A stretch of 7,775 nt of DNA, taken from Ilumatobacteraceae bacterium. GTDB lineage: Bacteria; Actinomycetota; Acidimicrobiia; Acidimicrobiales; Ilumatobacteraceae. The translations under genes and the position numbers were made by a program. The stretch lies in assembly GCA_007122945.1 (NCBI GenBank), contig SKSP01000094.1, forward strand, positions 1-7,775, given 5' to 3'. This document shows positions 1-5,723 of the stretch, in pieces. Under the pieces are notes generated by a model that saw nothing but the letters and a program-made list of their open reading frames with translations, was not told the origin of the DNA and ran no database searches. Position 1 is the stretch's first letter. Every line of letters starts with the position of its first letter.

Positions 1-22
1 GATCGGCGATCGGCGATCGGCG
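1..22. repeat. Short tandem heptamer repeat at the left edge
   Basis: Three perfect head-to-tail copies of GATCGGC begin at base 1 and may continue left of the window. They lie downstream of the cysM stop codon. No hairpin with a clear stem and loop is visible, so I do not call it a terminator. Bases 23-66 hold nothing that I recognise. Confidence 0.5.
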
Positions 23-66
23 CTTCTCCCACTGAACGCAGCGAGGTCGACACGCCGCGCGTCCGA

Positions 67-1086
67 TCAGAAGTAGATGATGCGCTCCGCGTTCGCCTCG
101 GCGACATCGAGGTCGTCGGTGTAGGCACCGGTCGACAGGTACTTCCACCCGCCGTCGCACACGATGAACACGATGGTGCCCCGGTCGATCTGGCTGGCGA
201 CCTTGGCCGCACCTGCGAGCGCGGCGCCCGACGAGATGCCGGCGAAGATCCCGCACTCAGCGACGAGGCGGCGGGTCCACTCGATCGACTCACGCGGCCG
301 CACGACCCGCTTGCGGTCGAGCAGGTCGTGGCCGTCCCAGTTCTCGAAGACCGGGGGGATGTAGCCCTCGCCGATGTTGCGCAACCCCTCGACGACCTCG
401 CCGAGCGGTGGTTCGACGGCGACGATCTGGATGCTCGGGTCGTGCTCTTTCAAGAAGCGACCGGCGCCCATCAGCGTGCCGGAGGTGCCGAGCCCGGCGA
501 CGAAGTGGGTGATGTCGGGAACGTCGCGGAGGATCTCGGGCCCGGTGCCCTCGTAGTGCGCCCGGGGGTTGGCGTCGTTGGCGTACTGGTAGAGGAAGCA
601 CCACTCCGGGTGCTCGGCCGCGAGTTCGCGGGCCCGAGCAACGGCGCCGTTCGAGCCCTGCTCACCAGGGGTGAGGATGATCTCGGCGCCGAAGATCTCG
701 AGCATCTGCCGGCGTTCGACCGACACGCTCTCGGGCATCAGGATCTTGATCGGGTGGCCCTTGATGCGGGCGATCGCGGCGAGCGCGATGCCGGTGTTCC
801 CCGACGACGGCTCGACGATCGTCTGACCGGGCAGCAGATGGCCGTCGGCCTCGGCCCGCTCGATCATCGCCTTGGCGATGCGGTCCTTCACCGACCCGAA
901 CGGGTTCTGCATCTCGAGCTTGGCGACGATGCGGACGTCGGGGTTCGGCGACAGCACGGACACGTCGACCACGGGGGTGTCGCCGATCAGATCGAGCACG
1001 GACTCGTTGACGAGCCCGAGCCCGGGCACGCCCAGTCGGCCCGGGTGGCTCCGTTCTCCGAGAGTGGTGGGCGTCAGGGTGGTCAT
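67..1086 (-). CDS. cysM: CysM-type cysteine synthase (PLP-dependent, probable O-phosphoserine sulfhydrylase)
   Basis: A cytoplasmic PLP enzyme that makes cysteine from an activated serine and a sulfur donor. From the ATG at 1086 it is 339 residues. The PLP lysine is K67 in NPFGSVKDR, the substrate loop is SSGNTG (94-99), and the phosphate-binding loop is GLGTSGTL (198-205). The C-terminal GWKYLSTGAY (313-322) and following tail are typical of M. tuberculosis CysM, which uses O-phosphoserine and CysO thiocarboxylate. The arginine aligned from memory with Mtb Arg220, linked to phosphoserine recognition, is kept in GLRNIGEG (R236). This makes CysM more likely than CysK. The start is uncertain. 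ATG 1086 has a GAGG about 12 nt upstream; ATG 1119 is also in frame; GTG 1029 would give 320 residues, closest to the 323 of Mtb CysM. It diverges from the adenylate kinase gene, and the pathway partner mec lies on the same strand at 3943-4347. Confidence 0.9.
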   Translation of the reverse strand: MTTLTPTTLGERSHPGRLGVPGLGLVNESVLDLIGDTPVVDVSVLSPNPDVRIVAKLEMQNPFGSVKDRIAKAMIERAEADGHLLPGQTIVEPSSGNTGIALAAIARIKGHPIKILMPESVSVERRQMLEIFGAEIILTPGEQGSNGAVARARELAAEHPEWCFLYQYANDANPRAHYEGTGPEILRDVPDITHFVAGLGTSGTLMGAGRFLKEHDPSIQIVAVEPPLGEVVEGLRNIGEGYIPPVFENWDGHDLLDRKRVVRPRESIEWTRRLVAECGIFAGISSGAALAGAAKVASQIDRGTIVFIVCDGGWKYLSTGAYTDDLDVAEANAERIIYF

Positions 1087-1136
1087 CAGCTGGTACAACC
1101 TCGTGGTCGGCAGGGGCATTCCGACAAATCCGATTC

Positions 1137-1151
1137 GATTCATCATGAATC
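1137..1151. promoter_or_regulatory. Perfect 15-bp inverted repeat, candidate operator between cysM and adk
   Basis: GATTCAT-C-ATGAATC has two perfect 7-bp arms around one central base. It is AT-rich in a very GC-rich setting and sits in the divergent intergenic space. It overlaps the candidate -10 of cysM at 1148-1153 and ends 31 bp before the adk start. The size and symmetry suit a dimeric repressor, but the regulator is unknown. Confidence 0.5.
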
Positions 1152-1153
1152 TA
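1148..1153 (-). promoter_or_regulatory. Candidate -10 element for cysM
   Basis: Read on the minus strand this is TAGATT, matching the actinobacterial TANNNT -10 pattern. Transcription would begin near 1140, giving a leader of roughly 20 or 55 nt depending on whether ATG 1119 or ATG 1086 is used. I see no convincing -35. It overlaps the inverted repeat at 1137-1151. Confidence 0.35.
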
Positions 1154-1170
1154 CCCCCGGCTCGACCTGC

Positions 1171-1176
1171 GAGCAT
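1171..1176 (+). promoter_or_regulatory. Candidate -10 element for a leaderless adk transcript
   Basis: GAGCAT fits the loose xANNNT -10 pattern and lies exactly 6 nt before the GTG at 1183. The same spacing is seen upstream of two other genes in this window. There is no Shine-Dalgarno sequence in the gap, so translation from the very 5' end is plausible. Confidence 0.35.
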
Positions 1177-1182
1177 GGTCCG

Positions 1183-1827
1183 GTGCGCAAGTACGTGATC
1201 ATGGGGGTCCAGGGCAGCGGGAAGGGGACCCAGGCGACGATGCTCGCCGAGGCCTTCGATCTCGTCCACGTGAGCGTCGGCGACATCTTCCGATGGCACG
1301 TCCAGAACCACACCAAGCTGGGTGCCCAGGTCCGCCGGACGATGGCGGGCGGCGACCTCGTCGGTGACGACCTCGTCGAGTCGGTCGTGCGGACCCGGCT
1401 CGACCAGCACGACTGGAACTACGGGTTCGTGATCGACGGGTTCCCCCGCAACCCCGCCCAGGCGGAGTTCTTCCTCGAGAGCTACGACATCGACGGCGTG
1501 ATCGTGCTCGAGATGCCCGACGCCGAGGTCGAACGACGGGTGCTGTCGCGCCGCCTCTGCAGTCAGTGCGGGCTCGACTACAACCTGATCGCCCACCGCC
1601 CCGAGGAACCCGACACGTGCGACGTGTGCGGCGGTCGCCTGGTGCAACGCCCCGACGACAACCCCGAGGCGCTCCGCCAGCGGCTCGACGACTACCACCG
1701 CAGCACCGCACCGGTCATCGAGATCTTCCAACGCAAGGAGTACGTCGTCCGGATCGACGCGACGCGCTCGCGCGACGACGTGTTCCACGACATCTGCCGG
1801 CAACTCGACCTCCCGCTCGACCGCTGA
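1183..1827 (+). CDS. adk: Adenylate kinase family protein with zinc-finger LID, divergent paralogue
   Basis: A cytoplasmic nucleoside monophosphate kinase, predicted to interconvert ATP + AMP and 2 ADP. It is 214 residues, the standard length of long-form Adk. The P-loop GVQGSGKGT spans residues 8-16. DGFPRN (85-90) matches the Adk signature DGFPR(T). The LID holds two CX2C pairs (C126/C129 and C146/C149), the zinc site of Gram-positive enzymes, followed by RLDDY. Several usual AMP-site residues differ: STGD is SVGD (31-34), and the final T of DGFPRT is N. It may therefore be a second copy with altered substrate preference, since actinobacteria normally carry adk in the ribosomal-protein cluster. 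The GTG start is supported by family length and by the P-loop lying near the N terminus. It diverges from cysM and is followed by a lipoprotein gene on the same strand. Confidence 0.88.
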   Translation: MRKYVIMGVQGSGKGTQATMLAEAFDLVHVSVGDIFRWHVQNHTKLGAQVRRTMAGGDLVGDDLVESVVRTRLDQHDWNYGFVIDGFPRNPAQAEFFLESYDIDGVIVLEMPDAEVERRVLSRRLCSQCGLDYNLIAHRPEEPDTCDVCGGRLVQRPDDNPEALRQRLDDYHRSTAPVIEIFQRKEYVVRIDATRSRDDVFHDICRQLDLPLDR

Positions 1828-1854
1828 CGACGCCAACGTCGGCTCGGGCCCCGC

Positions 1855-1860
1855 GATACT
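1855..1860 (+). promoter_or_regulatory. Candidate -10 element for the hydrolase gene
   Basis: GATACT fits xANNNT and lies exactly 6 nt before the ATC at 1867, where the lipoprotein reading frame appears to begin. The match in spacing to the elements at 1171 and 4899 is the main support. No -35 is evident. Confidence 0.35.
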
Positions 1861-1866
1861 TGGCGG

Positions 1867-3915
1867 ATCGTCACCGTCATCACCCCCCGTCACCCGCTCG
1901 CCCCGGGCAGCGCTCGCCGCCGGCGCTGGCCGGCGATCCTGGCCGCCGGCGTCCTGGCGATCGCGGCCTGCACCGACGGCTCCGCGCCGTCGGCCGTCGA
2001 CAGCGAACCCGTCCCGACCGACCCCGACGAGCCGGCCACCGGTTCCGGGCCGGACGGACCCGGCGACGAGCCGGACGGCCCGGACAGCCCGGACGACCCG
2101 GCGACCGGCGACCGGCCCGACGAGCCGTCCGCCGCCGGCGACCTCGAGTGGACGGCGTGCCCGGACGTGATCGACACGACGCTGGAGTGCGCCACGTTGA
2201 CGGTGCCGCTCGACCACGCCGACCCCGACGGCGAGCAGATCGACCTCGCCCTCAACCGCATCCCTGCGTCCGGGGCGCGCACCGGCGCCGTGCTCGTGAA
2301 TCCCGGTGGACCCGGCGGCTCGGGCGTCGACGTCGTCGAGGCGCTCGGCTCGATCGCCGTCCAGACGATGGGGTTGCGCGAGCTCGACCTGATCGGCTTC
2401 GACCCACGCGGTGTGGATCGCTCGGGCGGCCTGCGTTGCGTCGACGACGACGAGCTCGACGAGCTGCTGTACCCACGGGTCGGCCCCGACGGCGCGATCG
2501 TCGATGCCGGTGCGGACGAAACGGTCGCGGGCGAGCTCGACGACGAGCGGTTCGCGGCCGCGTGCCGCGAGGTGTACGGCGACAGCCTGCAGCACTACTC
2601 GACGATCGCCACGGCTCGCGACATCGACCTGATCCGGGAGGCGTTCGGCGACGACACGATCTCCTACATCGGCATCTCCTACGGCACGTACCTGGGTGCG
2701 GTGTACGCCACGTTGTTCCCCGACCGGGTGCGCGCGCTGGTGCTCGACTCGGGCTTCGAGCCGACCGGCGACACCCTCGAGCAGCGCTATCTCACCCAGC
2801 TCGTCGGCTTCGAGGACGCGTTCGACGCCTGGGCCGCGGACTGTGGGGGCGACGACGGGTGCCCGTTCGCCCACGACGACGTCGGCGCGGCGTGGGATGC
2901 GCTCCGCGACCGGGTCGCCGACGAGCCCGTCCCGGCGGACGACGGCCGGGCCGTCGACGACGGCGTGCTCGGCACCGCGACGAGCGCCGCCCTGTACGAC
3001 CCGATCACCTGGTCGCGCCTCAGCTCGGCCCTCGCCGGGCTCGAACAGGGCGACCCCGGCGGTGTCCTCGAGCTCGCCGACCTGTACAACGGCCGCCGCG
3101 TCGATGGCTCCTACCGCACCATCCAGCAGTCGTTCACCGTCATCTCGTGCGCCAGCGGGTTCGGGGCACCCGAACCCGACGACCCCGACGCACTCGCTGC
3201 ACTGATCCGCGAGGCCGCACCGCGTTGGGGCAGCGACGTCGACGCCGACAGCTTCGGTGATCGGTGCGCCGGCCTCGTCGAACCGGTGGAGCTCCCGACG
3301 CTCGGGTACGACGGCGACGCGCCGGTCGTCGTCATCGGCGGCATCAACGACCCGGCGACGCCGTTCCGCTGGTCCGAGGAGCTCACCGAGGCGATGGGCC
3401 CGTCGGCCACCCTCGTCACCTGGAACGGCGAGGGACACGGGATGCTGTTCGGCTCCGACTGCCTGATGGGGATCGCCGGCCGGGTGCTGACCGAACTGCG
3501 GACGCCGCCGGAGGGCACGGTGTGCGAACCCGACCCCGACGTCCCGAAGCCGGACTTCTGGGACGACATCGGCGTGCCCGACGGGGTCGATCCCGAGCCG
3601 CTCGGACCCGAGGCGCTGCTGCTCCTCGGCCTGCCACCGCGGCTGGTCTACGGCGAGGCGCGCACCTCGGTGCTCGGAGCCGAGGCACTGCTCGACGCGT
3701 ACGCCACCGAGCTGTCGGCGGCCGGGTTCACGTCGTTCGGCCGCGAGGAGCCGCTGCCCGGCATGCTGCTCGACACCTACGCGACGTCGTCGTTCGAGAT
3801 CGTGGCGGTGCTCGTGCTGACCGAGGAGGCCTACGAGTCCGACGACCTGGCGCCGGCCCGCCGCCTCGTGGGCGACGGCGAGACGCTCTTCGCACTGATC
3901 TCGTTCGACGCCTGA
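1867..3915 (+). CDS. Exported lipoprotein, TAP-like alpha/beta-hydrolase (putative peptidase)
   Basis: Related to the Streptomyces SlpD/SlpE and tripeptidyl aminopeptidase group, which are secreted serine hydrolases acting on peptides. An arginine-rich n-region, a hydrophobic stretch and the lipobox AIAAC (acylated Cys35 counting from 1867) predict a membrane-anchored lipoprotein. An acidic Pro/Gly/Asp linker of about 50 residues follows. The family entry motif WTACP...CATLTVPLDH comes next. The oxyanion region is VNPGGPGGSG, the nucleophile is S271 in GISYG, the acid is D495 in GINDPATP, and the base is H524 in GEGHGM. About 105 C-terminal residues after the catalytic domain are not recognised. 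The 5' end is unresolved: no ATG, GTG or TTG occurs in frame between the adk stop and GTG 2167, which would remove the signal peptide and part of the conserved N-terminal region. I start at ATC 1867 because of the -10 spacing. A one-base error in the C run at 1883-1888, linking to TTG 1860, is an alternative. Confidence 0.85.
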   Translation: MVTVITPRHPLAPGSARRRRWPAILAAGVLAIAACTDGSAPSAVDSEPVPTDPDEPATGSGPDGPGDEPDGPDSPDDPATGDRPDEPSAAGDLEWTACPDVIDTTLECATLTVPLDHADPDGEQIDLALNRIPASGARTGAVLVNPGGPGGSGVDVVEALGSIAVQTMGLRELDLIGFDPRGVDRSGGLRCVDDDELDELLYPRVGPDGAIVDAGADETVAGELDDERFAAACREVYGDSLQHYSTIATARDIDLIREAFGDDTISYIGISYGTYLGAVYATLFPDRVRALVLDSGFEPTGDTLEQRYLTQLVGFEDAFDAWAADCGGDDGCPFAHDDVGAAWDALRDRVADEPVPADDGRAVDDGVLGTATSAALYDPITWSRLSSALAGLEQGDPGGVLELADLYNGRRVDGSYRTIQQSFTVISCASGFGAPEPDDPDALAALIREAAPRWGSDVDADSFGDRCAGLVEPVELPTLGYDGDAPVVVIGGINDPATPFRWSEELTEAMGPSATLVTWNGEGHGMLFGSDCLMGIAGRVLTELRTPPEGTVCEPDPDVPKPDFWDDIGVPDGVDPEPLGPEALLLLGLPPRLVYGEARTSVLGAEALLDAYATELSAAGFTSFGREEPLPGMLLDTYATSSFEIVAVLVLTEEAYESDDLAPARRLVGDGETLFALISFDA

Positions 3916-3917
3916 CG

Positions 3918-3934
3918 GGCGGGACGCGCCCGCC
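3918..3934. terminator. GC hairpin between convergent genes, possible bidirectional terminator
   Basis: GGCGGG pairs perfectly with CCCGCC around the 5-nt loop ACGCG. It fills most of the 27-bp gap between the hydrolase stop and the mec stop. There is no T tract on either side, as is common for actinobacterial hairpin terminators, so termination is inferred from position. Confidence 0.45.
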
Positions 3935-3942
3935 GCGCCGGG

Positions 3943-4347
3943 TCACTCGATCTCGATCGGCTCCTCGGTGATCTCGCCGTCGACGACGCGGTAGCTGCGC
4001 ACCTCGGGCACCTCGCGCTTCAGGCTGACGATGACGTAGTGCCACGTCGGGTCGGGGGCCTGGGCGACGTCGGTGGGGCTCGGATAGGGCTCGGAGTGGG
4101 TGTGGGAGTGCACGACACCGTTGATCAGCCAGCCGTGGTCGTCGGCGTCGTCCTCGGCGCGCAGGTGGTCCCGCGGGTCGATCGTGTACACGCGGGCGCT
4201 GGCCGCTGCGTTCCGGCAGCGGTAGAACCTGATCGCCTCGTCGGGCCGCTCCGCCGGTCCGGCGATCAGCCCGCACGCCTCCTCCGGGTAGCACTCGTAC
4301 GCGAGGGCGACGAGCTCGTCGAGGGCCTCCCGGTCGAGTCGCAGCAC
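3943..4347 (-). CDS. mec: Mec-like JAMM/MPN metallopeptidase (CysO-cysteine hydrolase)
   Basis: A zinc peptidase of the Mov34/MPN/PAD-1 family. Mtb Mec (Rv1334) releases cysteine from the CysO-cysteine adduct made by CysM. The complete JAMM signature HSH-x7-S-x2-D is present: H80, H82, S90, D93, with the catalytic glutamate E23 in PEEACG. The C-terminal segment RSYRVVDGEITEEP closely resembles Mtb Mec as I remember it. From GTG 4347 it is 134 residues, close to family size. That start is chosen because TAGCGT stands 7 nt upstream and the protein then begins right before the first conserved helix; GTG 4356 adds only three residues. cysM, its pathway partner, is on the same strand about 2.9 kb downstream. 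It converges with the hydrolase gene and diverges from smpB. Confidence 0.87.
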   Translation of the reverse strand: MLRLDREALDELVALAYECYPEEACGLIAGPAERPDEAIRFYRCRNAAASARVYTIDPRDHLRAEDDADDHGWLINGVVHSHTHSEPYPSPTDVAQAPDPTWHYVIVSLKREVPEVRSYRVVDGEITEEPIEIE

Positions 4348-4354
4348 GGGGCGC

Positions 4355-4360
4355 ACGCTA
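4355..4360 (-). promoter_or_regulatory. Candidate -10 element for mec
   Basis: On the minus strand this reads TAGCGT (TANNNT), 7 nt before the GTG at 4347. It favours that start over GTG 4356, whose codon overlaps the element. No Shine-Dalgarno sequence is present, so a leaderless transcript is likely. Confidence 0.4.
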
Positions 4361-4390
4361 GCGGTGCGGCCCGCTCCGTCGACCGCTCGG

Positions 4391-4396
4391 TAGCCT
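4391..4396 (+). promoter_or_regulatory. Candidate -10 element for smpB
   Basis: TAGCCT matches TANNNT and lies 10 nt before the smpB ATG. The predicted transcript would have only a few untranslated bases, and no Shine-Dalgarno sequence is visible. It lies in the short divergent gap with mec. Confidence 0.4.
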
Positions 4397-4406
4397 CGTC
4401 GGTCCG

Positions 4407-4883
4407 ATGTCCGGAACCACACCGATCGCGAACAACCGGCGCGCCCGCCACGACTTCGAGATCCTCGACACCGTCGAGGCCGGCATCGTCCTGCACGGCA
4501 GCGAGGTCAAGAGCCTGCGCCTCGGCCAGGTGCAGCTCGCCGACGCCTACGCCCGGGTCCGCAGCGGCGAGGTCTGGATGGACGGCGTCCACATCGCGCC
4601 GTACCAGTTCGCCAGCGGTGTCGGGGCCCACGATCCGGACCGGTCCCGCAAGCTGCTGTTGCACCGCAGCGAGATCGACCGCCTGTCGGACCGCATCGAC
4701 CGCGAGCGGCTGACGCTCGTCCCGCTGGCGCTGTACTTCCGCGACGGCCGGGCGAAGGTCGAGCTCGGCCTCGCCAAGGGCCGCACGAAGGGCGACAAGC
4801 GCCAGGCGATCGCCGAGCGCGACGCCAAGCGCGAGGTCGAGCGGGCCCTCGGCCGCACCGCGAAGGGCACCGACCGCTCCTGA
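4407..4883 (+). CDS. smpB: SsrA-binding protein SmpB
   Basis: The protein partner of tmRNA in trans-translation. It binds the tRNA-like end of tmRNA, takes the place of the missing anticodon arm in the stalled ribosome's A site, and is required for tagging. It is 158 residues, the usual length. Family hallmarks appear in order: NRRARHDFEILDTVEAGIVL near the N terminus, then GSEVKSLR, the HIAPY strand, RKLLLHRSEI, and LTLVPLALYF followed by GRAKVELGLAKG. The basic tail (DKRQAIAERDAKREVERAL) matches the C-terminal helix that enters the mRNA channel. The ATG start gives a normal N terminus. The ssrA gene itself lies 454 bp downstream on the same strand, with one small gene between. Confidence 0.96.
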   Translation: MSGTTPIANNRRARHDFEILDTVEAGIVLHGSEVKSLRLGQVQLADAYARVRSGEVWMDGVHIAPYQFASGVGAHDPDRSRKLLLHRSEIDRLSDRIDRERLTLVPLALYFRDGRAKVELGLAKGRTKGDKRQAIAERDAKREVERALGRTAKGTDRS

Positions 4884-4898
4884 GCCGGCCCGCTGCGC

Positions 4899-4904
4899 GA
4901 CGAT
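4899..4904 (+). promoter_or_regulatory. Candidate -10 element for the gene at 4911
   Basis: GACGAT (xANNNT) lies exactly 6 nt before the ATG at 4911, just after the smpB stop. If used, the downstream gene has its own leaderless transcript in addition to any read-through from smpB. Confidence 0.35.
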
Positions 4905-4910
4905 GGCACC

Positions 4911-5294
4911 ATGAGCATCGCCGTGGACGTCGCCGCACTCGACGGGGAGATGGCCGGTCGGCCGTTCTGCTACCTGCTGACCGTCTCCGACGACACCCGC
5001 CCGCACGCCGTCGCCGTCCAGCCGGTGCTCGACGACGGAGTCCTCACGGCCGAAGCCGGCTCACGCACCACCACCAACGCCGGCGAACGACCGGCGGTGT
5101 CGCTCGTGTTCCCGCCGACGGAACCGGACGGGTACAGCCTAATCGTCGACGGGACGGCCACGGCCGGCGACGGCCGGGTGAGCGTCATCCCCACCCGCGC
5201 CGTCCTGCACCGACCCGCACCGACACCCACCGACCCGCCGGCCGACGGGTCGTGCGGCAGCGACTGCGTCGAGCTCGCCGAGCCGACGCCGTGA
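4911..5294 (+). CDS. Small pyridoxamine 5'-phosphate oxidase-like split-barrel protein (putative)
   Basis: A 127-residue protein of unknown function. Its opening, with GRPFCYLLTVSDDTRPHAVAVQPV followed by a DGVLTAEAGSRTTTNAG strand-turn and PAVSLVFPP, resembles the compact FMN-binding split barrel of the PNPOx-like superfamily. Members of that group bind FMN, F420 or haem, and many are not pyridoxamine oxidases. I therefore do not assign a reaction. The C terminus is a proline-rich stretch ending in CGSDCVEL, two cysteines three residues apart, not part of the usual fold. There is no signal peptide or membrane segment. It starts 27 bp after smpB on the same strand and ends 42 bp before the tmRNA 5' end, so it could be cotranscribed with smpB. 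Coding is well supported by codon bias; the family call is moderate. Confidence 0.68.
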   Translation: MSIAVDVAALDGEMAGRPFCYLLTVSDDTRPHAVAVQPVLDDGVLTAEAGSRTTTNAGERPAVSLVFPPTEPDGYSLIVDGTATAGDGRVSVIPTRAVLHRPAPTPTDPPADGSCGSDCVELAEPTP

Positions 5295-5309
5295 CGGCCG
5301 TTCCGGGCG

Positions 5310-5315
5310 TACACT
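5310..5315 (+). promoter_or_regulatory. Candidate -10 element for ssrA
   Basis: TACACT is a good TANNNT match, 21 nt before the predicted mature tmRNA 5' end. It would give a short 5' leader that RNase P would remove. No -35 at the normal spacing is convincing. Confidence 0.4.
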
Positions 5316-5427
5316 GGTACTCGACATACCGACCACGGGGCTGACTGGTTTCGACGTCAGAGCTGTTGGGCGGGTTTGCGACCCGAGTTGCTCAGACTCG
5401 CTAAACGGGGTACCAACAACAACTGAC

Positions 5428-5457
5428 GCCAAGAGCGATCAGTTCGCTCTCGCCTGA
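5428..5457 (+). other. tmRNA proteolysis-tag reading frame
   Basis: Read as GCC AAG AGC GAT CAG TTC GCT CTC GCC TGA, giving the tag AKSDQFALA. If the resume codon is GAC 5425 the tag is DAKSDQFALA. The stretch upstream is A-rich and single-stranded in appearance, as expected. The last codons and TGA lie within the 5449-5470 hairpin, which fixes the stop. Most known tags end ALAA; here only ALA is encoded. Confidence 0.7.
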
Positions 5458-5545
5458 TCCGTCAGGTGAGCTGCGACACCGTGAGCAGCAATGCCACACG
5501 GGGCCACTCCACCGCAGCCCGGCACCAGAAGCGGAGGATGACGGC

Positions 5546-5604
5546 GGGAAAGACCGCTGACGGCCGGAAAGACGGCTGACCCTCGGGAAAGACCGGGCGT
5601 TGAC
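5546..5604 (+). repeat. Three repeated GGAAAGAC modules inside tmRNA
   Basis: Near-copies of a module of form (G/C)GGAAAGAC(C/G)G...TGAC begin at 5546, 5565 and 5585, a spacing of 19-20 nt. They fall where tmRNA pseudoknots PK2-PK4 are expected. The repetition suggests duplicated pseudoknot units rather than a mobile repeat. Confidence 0.55.
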
Positions 5605-5723
5605 CCTCCGGGGTCAGCCGACCCGCCGGTGAGCCAGCGTCAGGCTCGAAGTCGGGAATGGTCGTAGCAGGTTCGTCCACGGGCTGATGGACGGGGGTTC
5701 GATTCCCCCCAGCTCCACGAATT

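Larger units (their letters stand above)
5337..5717 (+). ncRNA. ssrA: Transfer-messenger RNA (tmRNA)
   Basis: tmRNA frees stalled ribosomes by acting first as alanyl-tRNA, then as a short mRNA encoding a degradation tag. The 5' end GGGGCTGAC pairs with CAGCTCC at 5710-5716 to form the 7-bp acceptor stem. The third pair is G5339-U5714, the alanine identity element. The T arm is a 5-bp stem, GGGGG (5693-5697) and CCCCC (5705-5709), around TTCGATT. The discriminator is A5717. The next bases are CGA, so CCA is not encoded and must be added. Hairpins at 5371-5385 and 5384-5400 precede the tag in the PK1 region. The tag frame is at 5428-5457. A 9-bp hairpin with a TCCG loop (5449-5470) contains the stop codon and matches helix H5. 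The later pseudoknot region contains repeated modules. One-piece form, 381 nt, on the same strand as smpB. Confidence 0.95.

Noticed and set aside
328..1182. Plus-strand open frame running through the cysM region into adk
   Set aside because: It is antisense to the conserved cysM sequence. The adk family length and P-loop position place the real start at GTG 1183.
1566..3260. Plus-strand frame of over 500 codons overlapping adk and the hydrolase
   Set aside because: It encodes almost only Arg, Pro and Ala, a typical out-of-frame translation of GC-rich coding DNA.
1087..3438. Very long minus-strand open frame continuing upstream of cysM, antisense to adk and the hydrolase
   Set aside because: Its protein is Arg/Val/Asp/Ala-rich with no recognisable domain, while the plus strand carries well-supported genes. 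Long antisense frames are expected at this GC level.
4266..5006. Minus-strand frame opposite smpB
   Set aside because: SmpB on the plus strand is unmistakable, and the antisense product has no family features.
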